In this document: piece by piece, positions 1 to 8,400 of the stretch
Numbering within the stretch: the stretch's first letter is position 1
Layout of the letters: each line of letters starts with the position of its first letter
Source: Tannerella sp.
GTDB taxonomy: Bacteria > Bacteroidota > Bacteroidia > Bacteroidales > Tannerellaceae
Direction: 5' to 3'
Assembly: GCA_031289515.1 (NCBI GenBank)
Contig: JAITPH010000018.1
Coordinates: 1-8,725, forward strand
Length of the DNA stretch: 8,725 nucleotides
Notes under the pieces: generated by a model
Database searches by the model: none
The model's input: the letters and a program-made list of their open reading frames with translations, nothing else
Told to the model about the DNA's origin: nothing
Program-made: the position numbers and the translations under genes

Positions 1-51
1 TGAAGCAGCTATTCCAATAACCGTACATAAAAATATAAGCCATCCGTTCAT
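1..51 (-). CDS. N-terminal fragment of an unidentified protein with a hydrophobic start
   Basis: Only the first 17 codons are inside the window, reading MNGWLIFLCTVIGIAAS; the rest lies beyond position 1. The start is well supported: the ATG at 51-49 is preceded by a full AGGAGG Shine-Dalgarno sequence 7 nt upstream, and a Bacteroidetes-type promoter lies about 50 nt upstream. The residues are almost all hydrophobic after a short polar tip, which suits a transmembrane segment or an uncleaved membrane anchor. There is no lipobox around the single Cys. The family cannot be recognised from so little sequence, so no function is given. The gene lies downstream of tsaD in the same direction but appears to have its own promoter. 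Confidence applies to this being a real gene start, not to any function. Confidence 0.7.
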   Translation of the reverse strand, partial: MNGWLIFLCTVIGIAAS

Positions 52-58
52 TTTTTAT

Positions 59-64
59 CCTCCT
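59..64 (-). promoter_or_regulatory. Strong Shine-Dalgarno sequence of the left-edge gene
   Basis: The minus strand reads AGGAGG followed by 7 A/T-rich nucleotides and then ATG. This is a textbook ribosome binding site and it fixes the start of the left-edge gene. It stands out because the other gene starts in this window (smpB, metH, GH106) have only A/T-rich upstream sequence, which is the usual situation in Bacteroidetes. Confidence 0.75.
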
Positions 65-70
65 GTTTTT

Positions 71-93
71 AATCCCTCCGGAGAGGGGTGATT
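71..93 (-). other. Possible hairpin in the leader of the left-edge gene
   Basis: In minus-strand RNA the segment can form a stem of CCUC (86-83) with GAGG (78-75) closed by a UCCG tetraloop. The stem continues after a small bulge with AAUC (93-90) pairing with GAUU (74-71). The predicted transcription start from the -7 box at 100-108 falls near 93-96, so the hairpin would sit at the extreme 5' end of the mRNA. It is followed by a run of A, not U, so it is not an intrinsic terminator for tsaD. The CCUC arm could also pair with the GAGG of the Shine-Dalgarno sequence. Folding is by eye only. Confidence 0.4.
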
Positions 94-99
94 AATTTT

Positions 100-132
100 G
101 CAAAGATATGGATATTTCATTTAACCGGCAAG
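100..132 (-). promoter_or_regulatory. Bacteroidetes-type promoter for the left-edge gene
   Basis: On the minus strand TATCTTTGC (108-100) is an exact match to the Bacteroides -7 consensus TAnnTTTG with the frequent extra C. Exactly 20 nt upstream is CTTG (132-129), a partial match to the -33 TTTG element. The promoter lies between the tsaD stop and the left-edge gene, giving that gene a leader of roughly 40-45 nt. The identical -7 box and identical spacer length occur at the smpB promoter. The assignment is from consensus matching only. Confidence 0.6.
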
Positions 133-167
133 GGCTTTTTTAGAAAAAAGAATGTCGAACAAACCGG
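133..167 (-). other. tsaD 3' trailer with weak dyad symmetry, no clear terminator
   Basis: This short stretch after the tsaD stop contains an A/T-only interrupted palindrome, CTTTTTTAGAAAAAAG, at 135-150 on the plus strand. The region around the tsaD stop (UAGCCGG, 170-164 on the minus strand) could pair with CCGGUUA (127-121) further downstream, enclosing it. No G/C-rich stem followed by a U-run is present, so no intrinsic terminator can be called. The end of the smpB-metH-tsaD transcript is therefore not defined by sequence. Confidence 0.3.
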
Positions 168-1193
168 CTACAGTTTCATATCAACCCGCGCATAAGGGAC
201 GGCGTCCATTGGGCAGAAGTCTTTGTCGAGGTACTTGTAATAGCCTGTGATGGCTACCATTGCGGCATTGTCGGTTGTGAAAACGTTTGGCGGTAAATGT
301 ATCTTCCAGCCGTAACGGACGGCATATTCGCCGAATGCATTGCGCAGACCCGAATTTGCCGATACTCCGCCTGCTATGGCTACTTCGTTTATTTTCAAAT
401 CGGCGGCTGCGCGTTGCAACTTGTTCATAAGAATATCTATCACCGTTTTCTGGAGCGAAGCGCACAAATCCGCCTTTCGCTGCTCGATGAAATCCGGATT
501 GTCCCGCAATGCGTCGCGCAAAGTATACAGAAAAGACGTCTTCAAGCCGCTGAAACTGTAATCATAACCCGCAATATTGGGTTTGCTGAAGGCAAAGGCA
601 TTCGGGTTGCCCACGTCGGCAAGGCGGTTTACCAAGGGTCCGCCCGGATAGCCCAGACCCATCACTTTGGCGCATTTGTCGAAAGCCTCGCCCGCCGCGT
701 CGTCGATAGTCTGACCGACAACTTCCATGTTATTATAGGCATTAACCTTGATAATTTGCGAATTTCCTCCCGAAACGAGCAGGCAAAGGAAAGGAAACGA
801 CGGATGCACGGCGTCGTCGTCGCTGCGTTTGATGAAATGCGCCAGAACATGCGCCTGAAGGTGATTTACCTCTATCATCGGAACATTCAGCGAGACGGCA
901 AGCCCTTTCGCAAAAGACGTTCCCACAAGCAGCGAGCCGAGCAGTCCGGGTCCGCGCGTAAAAGCAATCGCCGACAGCTCCGACGGACTGATGCGAGCCT
1001 GCCTGACAGCCTCCGAAACGACAGGCACAATATTCTGCTGATGCGCCCTCGAAGCAAGTTCCGGCACTACGCCGCCGTAAGCCTCGTGAACAGCCTGACC
1101 GGCGATGATGTTCGACAACAAAACTCCGTCGCGTATCACAGCGCCCGAAGTGTCGTCGCACGATGATTCTATTCCCAGTATTGTAATACTCAT
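168..1193 (-). CDS. tsaD: tRNA N6-adenosine threonylcarbamoyltransferase TsaD
   Basis: TsaD (older names Gcp, YgjD) is the catalytic subunit that transfers the threonylcarbamoyl group from threonylcarbamoyl-AMP to A37 of ANN-decoding tRNAs, making t6A in the cytoplasm together with TsaB and TsaE. At 341 residues the protein has the normal bacterial length. Family hallmarks are visible: N-terminal GIESSCDDTS (residues 7-16) of the ASKHA nucleotide-binding fold, HEAYGGVVPELASRAH (36-51), the metal-binding pair H111 and H115 in HLQAH, SGGN at 141-144, DDAAGEAFDK (164-173), GGVSANS (275-281) and TTDNAAM with D308. The ATG at 1193-1191 starts right at the conserved MSITILGIES block, so no other start is needed. 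It begins 1 nt after the metH stop, which suggests cotranscription and coupled translation. No partner tsa gene is in the window. The reading frame is intact. Confidence 0.97.
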   Translation of the reverse strand: MSITILGIESSCDDTSGAVIRDGVLLSNIIAGQAVHEAYGGVVPELASRAHQQNIVPVVSEAVRQARISPSELSAIAFTRGPGLLGSLLVGTSFAKGLAVSLNVPMIEVNHLQAHVLAHFIKRSDDDAVHPSFPFLCLLVSGGNSQIIKVNAYNNMEVVGQTIDDAAGEAFDKCAKVMGLGYPGGPLVNRLADVGNPNAFAFSKPNIAGYDYSFSGLKTSFLYTLRDALRDNPDFIEQRKADLCASLQKTVIDILMNKLQRAAADLKINEVAIAGGVSANSGLRNAFGEYAVRYGWKIHLPPNVFTTDNAAMVAITGYYKYLDKDFCPMDAVPYARVDMKL

Positions 1194-1194
1194 A

Positions 1195-4100
1195 TTATTT
1201 TAAATTCTTAACCAGAAAACGCCTCAATTCGTCGGCAGACTTGCCGCGACGCAGGGCATAATCCTGCAATTGCTCATCCGTAATCTTTCCAATCATGAAA
1301 TAAGACGATGCCGGATGCGCAAAATACAATCCCGCAACCGACGATGTGGGCGACATTGCGCCGTTTTCGGTCAGACTGATCCCTATCCTTTCAAGCCCCA
1401 GCAAACGGTCTATCTTGAAAATCAATTCCTGATCGGGCAGCGAAGGATACCCTACCGCCGGTCGAATGCCCTGATATTTGGACTTGAACATGTCTTCCAC
1501 CGATAAATTTTCGTCCGGCGCATAACCCCAAAACTCCCTGCGAACACGCGCATGAAGATATTCGGCCGCCGCTTCCGCCAGACGGTCGGATAGGGTCTGA
1601 ATGAGCATGAGACTGTAGCTGTCGTCCGACTTTTCGTGCTGTTCGCGCAGCTGTTCCATACAATTGCCGACAGTCACCGCAAAAACGCCGAGATAATCCT
1701 CCTCCGGCGCAGGCGCAACGTAGTCGGCAAGCGAGAGGCAAACGCCTTTACCGTCGTCCGGTTGCTGACGCAAAACAGGAAACGTCTCGTCGCCGATGTT
1801 TATATCGTCACCGTTGCCGGAAGCGGGAAAAAATCCGTAAATCGCCCGACAGCTTGCCTGTTTATCTAACCGACGAATAATCGTCTGCGCGTCTTCAAAC
1901 AACTTCAACGCTTCTTCGGCTTTGGCGCGATCCGGCTGCGGTTGTTTGTCCAGCCATGCCGTCCGGCACGCGGCGCAATCGTGCAAAGCCTGCAAATCGC
2001 CGTACCTGCCGCTTATCCGCCATGCCGTAAAAAAGAATGTCCAGTTAATATACCCGACAAGCTCCGTAACCGGTATTTCTATCGTATGAATGTCCGACTG
2101 ATTCGGTTTGAAGGGCTTGTATGTTTTACGGTCGGTTTTGAGTTTGCGCGCGCGGGCTTCGGCAAGCGAAAGCAAAGGTTTTGCCGATTCGGAAAGCGAG
2201 TGCTTATTGCGCAAATTTTCGTATTCCCGCTTGTATTCGCTTATATATTTTTCGCGCGTGGCGGGATTAAGCAAATTCGATGCAATACCGGGGTTTTGCG
2301 ACGCATCGGCAACGTGAATCACCGGATAGTCGTAGTGTGGGGCTATTTTCAATGCCGTATGCAACTTTGAGGTCGTCGCCCCGCCAACCATGACAGGTAT
2401 CGTCATTCCCGCTTTCCGCATCTCGTCGGCTACGTGTATCATTTCTTCGAGAGACGGCGTAATCAGCCCCGAAAGGCATAGGAAATCGGGATTTTCCGAC
2501 TTCACCGCTTCGATGATTCTTTCCGACGGCACCATCACTCCGAGGTCTACGACTTCATAGTTGTTGCAGGAGAGGACGATGGAAACGATATTTTTGCCAA
2601 TGTCGTGGACGTCGCCCTTGACGGTTGCAAAGACGATTTTTCCTGCTTTTGACGAGCCTGTCGACGATTTTTCGGCTTCGATTGCAGGCTGTAGGATGGC
2701 GACGGCTTTTTTCATCGTGCGGGCTGTCTTTACGACCTGCGGCAGGAACATTTTTCCTTCGCCGAAAAGGTCGCCTACGCGATTCATTCCGCGCATCAAT
2801 GGACCGTCGATTATATCTACCGCCTTTCCGTATTGTTGCAACGCCTGCTGCAAGTCTTCTTCAAGGAAATCGCCCGCGCCTTTCATCAACGCATATTCGA
2901 GACGCTCGTCCAAAGGCAGTTCCCGCCATGCGTCAGGCGTTTTTTTCTGCCTGCCGGACGTTTTTTCCATATTCTCCTGGGCATAAGTTATCAGTTCGTC
3001 GGCAGCATCCTCGCGACGAGCTAAAATAACATCTTCCATCAGGCTGCGCAACGACGGCTCTATGTCTTCATAAGCGACCGCCGTTGACGGATTTACGATA
3101 CCCATATCCATGCCTTCGCGGATTGCATGATAAAGAAAAACTGCGTGCATGGCTTCGCGCACATAATTGTTGCCGCGAAACGAAAACGAGAGATTGCTCA
3201 CGCCGCCGCTCACCTTTGCATAAGGCAGATTTTGCTTAATCCACCCGACGGCACGAATGAAATCCTGTCCGTAGCCGTTGTGTTCGATCATGCCGGTTGC
3301 AATAGCCAACACGTTAGGGTCGAAAATAATGTCCTGTGGCGGAAAATCAATTTTTTCGGTCAGCAGACGGTAAGCGCGCCCGCACACTTCTATCTTTCTT
3401 TGGAAACTGTCAGCCTGTCCGCGCTCGTCGAATGCCATTACGACCGTCGCAGCGCCAAGCTGACGGATTCGAGCCGCCCGTTCGAGAAACACGTCTTCGC
3501 CCTCTTTCAGACTTATCGAATTGACGATACTCTTGCCCTGCGCGCACATCAGACCGCGCTCTATTACTTCCCATTTCGACGAGTCTATCATCACCGGCGC
3601 TTTCGCAATATCAGGCTCCGAAGCTATCAGATTGAGAAATATCTCCATTTCGTCGGCGGCTTCAAGCAGTCCGTCGTCCATGTTGATGTCTATCACCTGA
3701 GCGCCGTCTTCGACCTGTTTGCGGGCTATTGTCAACGCTTCTTCGTAGTTTTTTTCCTTTACAAGCCTCAAAAACTTGCGCGAGCCGGCGACATTGCAGC
3801 GCTCTCCTATGTTTACGAAATTGTTTTCCGGTTTGACTTCAAGCGCCTCCAAGCCTGACAGATATAACGTAGTTGTCTTTTTTACAGGTATATGAGGTTT
3901 TGCGTTTTTAATCAAATCCGGATATTCGGCAATATGCGAAGGCGTAGTGCCGCAACATCCTCCGACAATATTAACCAAGCCTTCATCTACATATTCCTTT
4001 ATCTTGACAGCCATGGTATCTGGCGTTTCGTCGTACTTTCCAAACTGATTCGGCAAACCGGCATTCGGATAAGCGCTGATAAAATAAGGCGCCGCATCTG

Positions 4101-4878
4101 CAATCTCCTTGAGGAAAGGCTTCATGTCGGCAGCGCCAAACGAGCAGTTAAGCCCAATGCTCATCAGGGGAATATGCTGAACCGACGCGAGAAAGGCTTT
4201 AAGCGTCTGACCCGAAAAAGTGCGACCGCCCTTACCGGATAACGTCAGCGACAGCATTATCGGCATGTCCGGAGATTTTTTGCGGATTACCTGAACTGCG
4301 GCATCCAATCCGGCTTTCACGTTCAACGTATCAAATACCGTCTCGAAAAGAATTATATCTACGCCGCCTTCTATCAACGCCTCGACTTGCTCATAATATG
4401 CGTGATACAAATCCATATAAGAAACGGCGCGGAAAGCGGGGTCGTTCACGTTGGGACTCATCGAAGCCGTCTTATTGGTAGGACCTACCGAGCCGGCGAC
4501 GAAAACAGTCCTGTCCGGATGTTCTTTCATATAGCTTTGAGCCAATTCTCCGGCAAGCCGTCCCGCCGCAATATTCATTTCTGCGGCATACGCCTGTAAT
4601 CCATAATCTTCCATCGAAATAGAATTGGCGTTAAACGTATTTGTGGTAATGATATCTGCGCCCGCGTCGAAGTAACTGCGGTGTATTTCGCGAATAATAT
4701 CGGGCTGCGTTATATTCAGGAGGTCATTGTTTCCTTTCAAATGACCGTCGAAGTCGGCGAACTTGTTTCCGCGATAATCGTTTTCGGTAAGACTGTAGCC
4801 CTGAATCAACGATCCCATCGCTCCGTCGAGTATAACTATACGCTCCGAAAGAAGTTTACAGATTGATTTTTTTGCCAT
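1195..4878 (-). CDS. metH: Cobalamin-dependent methionine synthase MetH
   Basis: MetH transfers the methyl group of 5-methyltetrahydrofolate through cob(I)alamin to homocysteine, giving methionine and tetrahydrofolate, in the cytoplasm. From MAKKS the protein has 1227 residues, the classic full-length size. The modules run in order. The homocysteine domain (about 1-325) has zinc ligands C245 (GLNCSFG) and C308/C309 (GGCCGT). The pterin domain (about 350-620) begins near [11 protein letters not shown]. The cobalamin domain (about 650-895) has DVHDIG, in which H758 is the expected cobalt ligand. The C-terminal AdoMet reactivation domain (about 920-1227) has [12 protein letters not shown] at 1139-1150. 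An in-frame upstream ATG at 4941 would add 21 residues and overlap smpB by 38 nt. The MAKKS start is preferred because family similarity begins there and it leaves a clean 25-nt gap after smpB. No Shine-Dalgarno sequence or room for a cobalamin riboswitch exists directly upstream, so expression probably follows the smpB promoter. Confidence 0.97.
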   Translation of the reverse strand: MAKKSICKLLSERIVILDGAMGSLIQGYSLTENDYRGNKFADFDGHLKGNNDLLNITQPDIIREIHRSYFDAGADIITTNTFNANSISMEDYGLQAYAAEMNIAAGRLAGELAQSYMKEHPDRTVFVAGSVGPTNKTASMSPNVNDPAFRAVSYMDLYHAYYEQVEALIEGGVDIILFETVFDTLNVKAGLDAAVQVIRKKSPDMPIMLSLTLSGKGGRTFSGQTLKAFLASVQHIPLMSIGLNCSFGAADMKPFLKEIADAAPYFISAYPNAGLPNQFGKYDETPDTMAVKIKEYVDEGLVNIVGGCCGTTPSHIAEYPDLIKNAKPHIPVKKTTTLYLSGLEALEVKPENNFVNIGERCNVAGSRKFLRLVKEKNYEEALTIARKQVEDGAQVIDINMDDGLLEAADEMEIFLNLIASEPDIAKAPVMIDSSKWEVIERGLMCAQGKSIVNSISLKEGEDVFLERAARIRQLGAATVVMAFDERGQADSFQRKIEVCGRAYRLLTEKIDFPPQDIIFDPNVLAIATGMIEHNGYGQDFIRAVGWIKQNLPYAKVSGGVSNLSFSFRGNNYVREAMHAVFLYHAIREGMDMGIVNPSTAVAYEDIEPSLRSLMEDVILARREDAADELITYAQENMEKTSGRQKKTPDAWRELPLDERLEYALMKGAGDFLEEDLQQALQQYGKAVDIIDGPLMRGMNRVGDLFGEGKMFLPQVVKTARTMKKAVAILQPAIEAEKSSTGSSKAGKIVFATVKGDVHDIGKNIVSIVLSCNNYEVVDLGVMVPSERIIEAVKSENPDFLCLSGLITPSLEEMIHVADEMRKAGMTIPVMVGGATTSKLHTALKIAPHYDYPVIHVADASQNPGIASNLLNPATREKYISEYKREYENLRNKHSLSESAKPLLSLAEARARKLKTDRKTYKPFKPNQSDIHTIEIPVTELVGYINWTFFFTAWRISGRYGDLQALHDCAACRTAWLDKQPQPDRAKAEEALKLFEDAQTIIRRLDKQASCRAIYGFFPASGNGDDINIGDETFPVLRQQPDDGKGVCLSLADYVAPAPEEDYLGVFAVTVGNCMEQLREQHEKSDDSYSLMLIQTLSDRLAEAAAEYLHARVRREFWGYAPDENLSVEDMFKSKYQGIRPAVGYPSLPDQELIFKIDRLLGLERIGISLTENGAMSPTSSVAGLYFAHPASSYFMIGKITDEQLQDYALRRGKSADELRRFLVKNLK

Positions 4879-4903
4879 TTTAAAACTCTTTTTTATGAAA
4901 ATT

Positions 4904-5371
4904 TCACTTTCTGAACGCTCTTTGCATCGTTCTTTTATCATCGCGTTCTTTCAACGATTGCCGTTTGTCGTATTCCTTTTTTCCTTTTGCAACGGCTATC
5001 ACGACCTTCACCAATCCTTTGTCGTTGATGAACATCTTTGTCGGTATAACAGTAAAACCGCTGTTTTTTGCAGCGCCGTCAATGCTCCGGATTTCCTTTT
5101 TGTTGAGCAGAAGTTTGCGGTCGCGGCGCGCCGAATGATTATTGTACGTACCGTAAAAATACTCTGCTATATACATGTTTTTAACCCAAACCTCGCCCCG
5201 CTCGACAACACAGTAAGTATCGACCAGACTTGCCTTGCCAAGCCGGATAGACTTGATTTCAGTGCCTGTCAGCATAATTCCGGCGGCATAAGTCTCGATG
5301 AACTCATAATCAAACGAAGCCCGCCTGTTTTTGATAAGTATATTATTACTAATTTTATCTTTTCCAGCCAT
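4904..5371 (-). CDS. smpB: SsrA (tmRNA)-binding protein SmpB
   Basis: SmpB binds tmRNA and delivers it to the empty A site of stalled ribosomes, starting trans-translation, which releases the ribosome and tags the unfinished peptide for proteolysis. From MAGKDK the protein has 155 residues, the normal size. Family motifs are clear: [20 protein letters not shown] (15-34), [18 protein letters not shown] (34-51), the [12 protein letters not shown] block (83-94) and the basic C-terminal tail [14 protein letters not shown] (134-147), which in SmpB enters the mRNA channel. The frame is open 12 codons further upstream to an ATG at 5407. That start is rejected because it lies upstream of the predicted transcription start and those residues are not SmpB-like. 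SmpB is first in an operon with metH (25-nt gap) and tsaD. No Shine-Dalgarno sequence is present, and the predicted leader is very short. No tmRNA gene (ssrA) is seen in the window. Confidence 0.97.
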   Translation of the reverse strand: MAGKDKISNNILIKNRRASFDYEFIETYAAGIMLTGTEIKSIRLGKASLVDTYCVVERGEVWVKNMYIAEYFYGTYNNHSARRDRKLLLNKKEIRSIDGAAKNSGFTVIPTKMFINDKGLVKVVIAVAKGKKEYDKRQSLKERDDKRTMQRAFRK

Positions 5372-5374
5372 ATT

Positions 5375-5428
5375 AACATATTTGGAAGCGCAAAGATAGT
5401 AAAACACCCTTGCAATTCCAAATATGTT
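5375..5428 (-). repeat. Perfect 13-bp inverted repeat enclosing the smpB promoter
   Basis: The plus strand has AACATATTTGGAA at 5375-5387 and its exact reverse complement TTCCAAATATGTT at 5416-5428, 28 nt apart. Inside, a second pairing is possible in RNA: GCAAGG (5413-5408 on the minus strand) with CUUUGC (5395-5390), including one G-U pair. It is separated from the outer stem by a 2x2 internal loop and closes a 12-nt loop. The repeat overlaps the -33 element in one arm and encloses the -7 box, and its other arm ends 3 nt before the smpB ATG. As DNA it could be an operator. As RNA made by read-through from the GH106 gene it would form a long hairpin just upstream of the smpB start. It is not followed by a U-run, so it is not a standard terminator. 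The repeat is certain; the function is inferred. Confidence 0.9.
5390..5422 (-). promoter_or_regulatory. Bacteroidetes-type promoter of the smpB-metH-tsaD operon
   Basis: On the minus strand the -33 element TTTG (5422-5419), a 20-nt spacer and TATCTTTGC (5398-5390) match the Bacteroides sigma-factor consensus TTTG / TAnnTTTG exactly. The expected transcription start is near 5383-5387, so the smpB leader would be only about 12-16 nt. This makes smpB the first gene of a new transcription unit separate from the upstream glycoside hydrolase operon, although read-through is not excluded. Confidence 0.75.
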
Positions 5429-5437
5429 GGCTTAATT

Positions 5438-8400
5438 TTAATAAAGTGTGAAAGTCACCGGCCCGAACAATCCTGATTTTCGGTACAGTTTTTCTGCGTC
5501 TGGGGCGTTGAATTTCACTATGTTTGTTTTTGTCAAACGTTGATTTTCCGGGCGCTTTCCGTCATAAATGAGGCGATTAGGCCAGAGATTGACTATTTCA
5601 ATTTGTAATTGATTATCGCCCTCTTTTATCTCTTTCGTCACGTCCAATTCATAAGGAGGTGTCCAGCAAAGGGGAAAACGGCGTCCATTGAGCTTCACAA
5701 CAGCCATCTCCTGCAATTCGCCAAGTGAGAGGCGGATGGTTTTGCCTTTCAATTCCTCTTTTGTAAAGCCGATATTAGTCGTATAAACCGCAGAGCCTGA
5801 ATAATATTGGTTGCCTTCGTCCGCCAAATCGTTCCACCAATTCAGTTTATCGGTTACAATCGCGCCTGTTCCACCCCATTCCGGCGAAAAATAAATCTTC
5901 CATTCTCCCGCCACGTTTTTTACTTTCGGATTTTTCTTGAAATTCAACGTAGCAGTCTTATTATCCGACCATTTCAGAGTGTAAATACCCGCTTCGGAGG
6001 TTTCGGAATTTAATTTATCTTCGTGGACAGTGAAGTCGAATAATGGATTTTTGCCGGCGCCGGTTTTGTTGTCCGGAAACAATATCCGGTCTCCACTTCT
6101 TACCTCTACGATATGTCTTTCCGGTTTGCCTTCGGTAAATACTACAAAAACAGAACCTTCCGGATTGAAATGAAGCGGCAGGACTGTCTGTCCGTTTTCT
6201 TCACGATATGTTATAACCTTCTTCAACTCGCCGGTTTGCGGATTCCATAAGTGCGGAATCTTGCCTGTTACGCGAAAACCGCACTCCGTCTGCTCGTAAC
6301 GGTCGGGCAAGTCGGTAAGATAGCGATATTCGAAATCGTTGATACCATGCCGCGCAAACTTATTTACTACAAAATAAATTTCCGCGTCGGCAGTATGACG
6401 ATGAATATAATCCATTGCCGTTTTCGAGTCGGGACTTGCAAACGAAAAATCCGGAATAACATTCATGTTTTCAAGAATTTGCGTCATATTCTGTCCCCAA
6501 AGAATCCTTCCCTCGCCATACTTGCGGTCGTAAGTCGATTGTTTGCCGTCTCCCCACATCCGGTCGGCTATGTCGCGCAACTCGGCGTCGTTACGAGGGA
6601 AACCGGACAATCCGGTTGCAAAAACAGGCTTCGCGCCTACCAAAGTCATGCCTTGGCGTACTAACGATTCGATTTTTTTCAAGACATCAAGGTCAATTGA
6701 TTGCTCCGGAGCAAGATACAGCAACCGGTAACTCATGCCGTCGGGCAGAATGATACGTCCGTTTTCGACAGATAAACGATTCAAAACAACTCTTTTATCG
6801 CATTTATCCCAATCATAGCCGAATTTCAGTTCAGGAAATTCTTCACGGAGAAACACGAAATTCGGGACGTCGTCGCCATAATAAAACAGCACGTCCGAAA
6901 CCGGAAGTCCCTGTTGCAGAAGATATTGACAGCGATTGAGATATGCAATAAAATCGCCTGCGTACTGCCACCATGTAACGTTCGGATTGAAGTGCGTTCC
7001 GGCGAAATATTCGTTGCCGGGCGTTCCAAATTCCTTTGGAGAAGATGTAAATGTGTGCCATTCGATACGGTTGACGCCACTGCAAAAAACACGGTCAATA
7101 TTGGCTTTCAACTCTTTAGGCGAGCGTTCCCATTGCGGGCCGATGCTTGTGGGTCCTTCGGCGGCTACAATTCGTTTGCCGTTTGTATGGGCTGCGCAGG
7201 CGCTTTGCTTCACGGCTAAACGTTGCGGGTCAGTGACGCGATGAGTATTGGCGCGCGCCCAAAATTCGCCCTGCGGAAAAGCTCCGATGCCGAGCATGTG
7301 AAGCGCGTCTACCGGAGCAGAATGCGGGCCGCCGGATTCGGGATGAATGTCCATGCCGTTGCTTCGCGCATATTCGGCAAACAGACGATAGTGATTTTCC
7401 GACACGCAATCGCTTACGGTCTTACGCAGGTCGTGCAGGAAACGGTTTGACGCTTCCGGACTTTCTACAATCATGCCTGCCATAACCGGCATGTAAGGCG
7501 CAATGTCGTAACCGCGAAAACGCTTAAATTCGTCTGGAAAACGGTTTGTCCAATTGACCGTTCCCATCTCCCAACTGTCTGTTTGCAAATATTTAACGCT
7601 GCCGCCTGCTTCTTTGGCGGCATCAACAAGCGGTTGAATAGTCGTTTTACGGAATAATTCAAAGGCATCGGGATTGAGGTGATCAAGCGAAAGCCCTGTC
7701 CAATCATCACTTGAAGTCGAAACAGTCGCGCCTGTGCATGTCCATCCGTAACGTATGACAAGCCATTCTCCTTTAGGTGCATCCCATTCGAGCGTTTGTC
7801 CATCGAAATTATTTGTCAGGTCTATTATATCGCTTTTATTTATTATATGCGCTTTTTCAGGCTTGAAATCGAAGTTTTCGCGCAATTCGTGTAACGGAAA
7901 GATACCTCCCCATCCTATCATTTGGTTGAATGATTTCTTTGCCCAATTGCTGATGGCGTCGTTTTTCACAGGCGAGCCTGACGGCGGCGCGGGAATTGCC
8001 TGAACCATCACGTCTTTGTAGAGCAATTTTGTTTCGGGTTGCGAGAGAACTATTCGGATATGTTTGCCGCCATGCAACAATGTATCCGAACTTACTAACT
8101 TTTTCTGCGCCATTTCGGGCGTAATTGACGGCGCGCCGGGATTCCATCCGCTTTGTACATTAACGCTCAACTCGATACCAAGCCGGTCGGCTTCGCGAAC
8201 GGCATGTTTGTATAACACCAACCATTCGTCGCTTAGGAAAACAGGCCCGCGAACGGTTTTATGGGCTACGTCGTAATTTGAACTTCCCGCATCAATAATG
8301 GAGGCGCCTCCGTATCCTTTGGCTTTCATTTCCGTGAGGTCGCGAGTTATGGACTCTTTTGTGACCATGCTGTTGAGCCACCACCAATAACACCGCAACC

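Noticed and set aside
123..168. Direct repeat AACCGGC at 123-129 and 162-168 as an attachment site
   Set aside because: A 7-bp repeat around the tsaD stop with no integrase, tRNA gene or other mobile-element sign is compatible with chance.
297..1166. Plus-strand open frame of 289 codons opposite tsaD
   Set aside because: It lies entirely antisense to an unmistakable, intact tsaD; its translation is rich in Arg, Cys and His with no recognisable domain, as expected for a shadow frame in a G/C-richer gene.
3127..3858. Plus-strand open frame of 243 codons opposite metH
   Set aside because: It is antisense to the conserved pterin domain of metH, has no ribosome site or promoter, and shows no family features.
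4879..4903. Cobalamin riboswitch upstream of metH
   Set aside because: Only 25 nt separate smpB and metH, far too short for a cobalamin riboswitch, and the upstream sequence is smpB coding sequence.
4879..4941. Longer metH start adding 21 residues
   Set aside because: The extension overlaps the smpB 3' end by 38 nt, is not MetH-like, and the MAKKS start gives the standard 1227-residue length.
5372..5407. Longer smpB start adding 12 residues
   Set aside because: The extension would be read through the -7 box and its ATG lies upstream of the predicted transcription start; SmpB family similarity begins after MAGKDK.
5375..5428. Inverted repeat as an intrinsic terminator of the GH106 transcript
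   Set aside because: The stem is A/T-rich at its base with a long loop and is followed by AATATG rather than a U-run; an operator or leader structure fits better, though some termination activity cannot be excluded.
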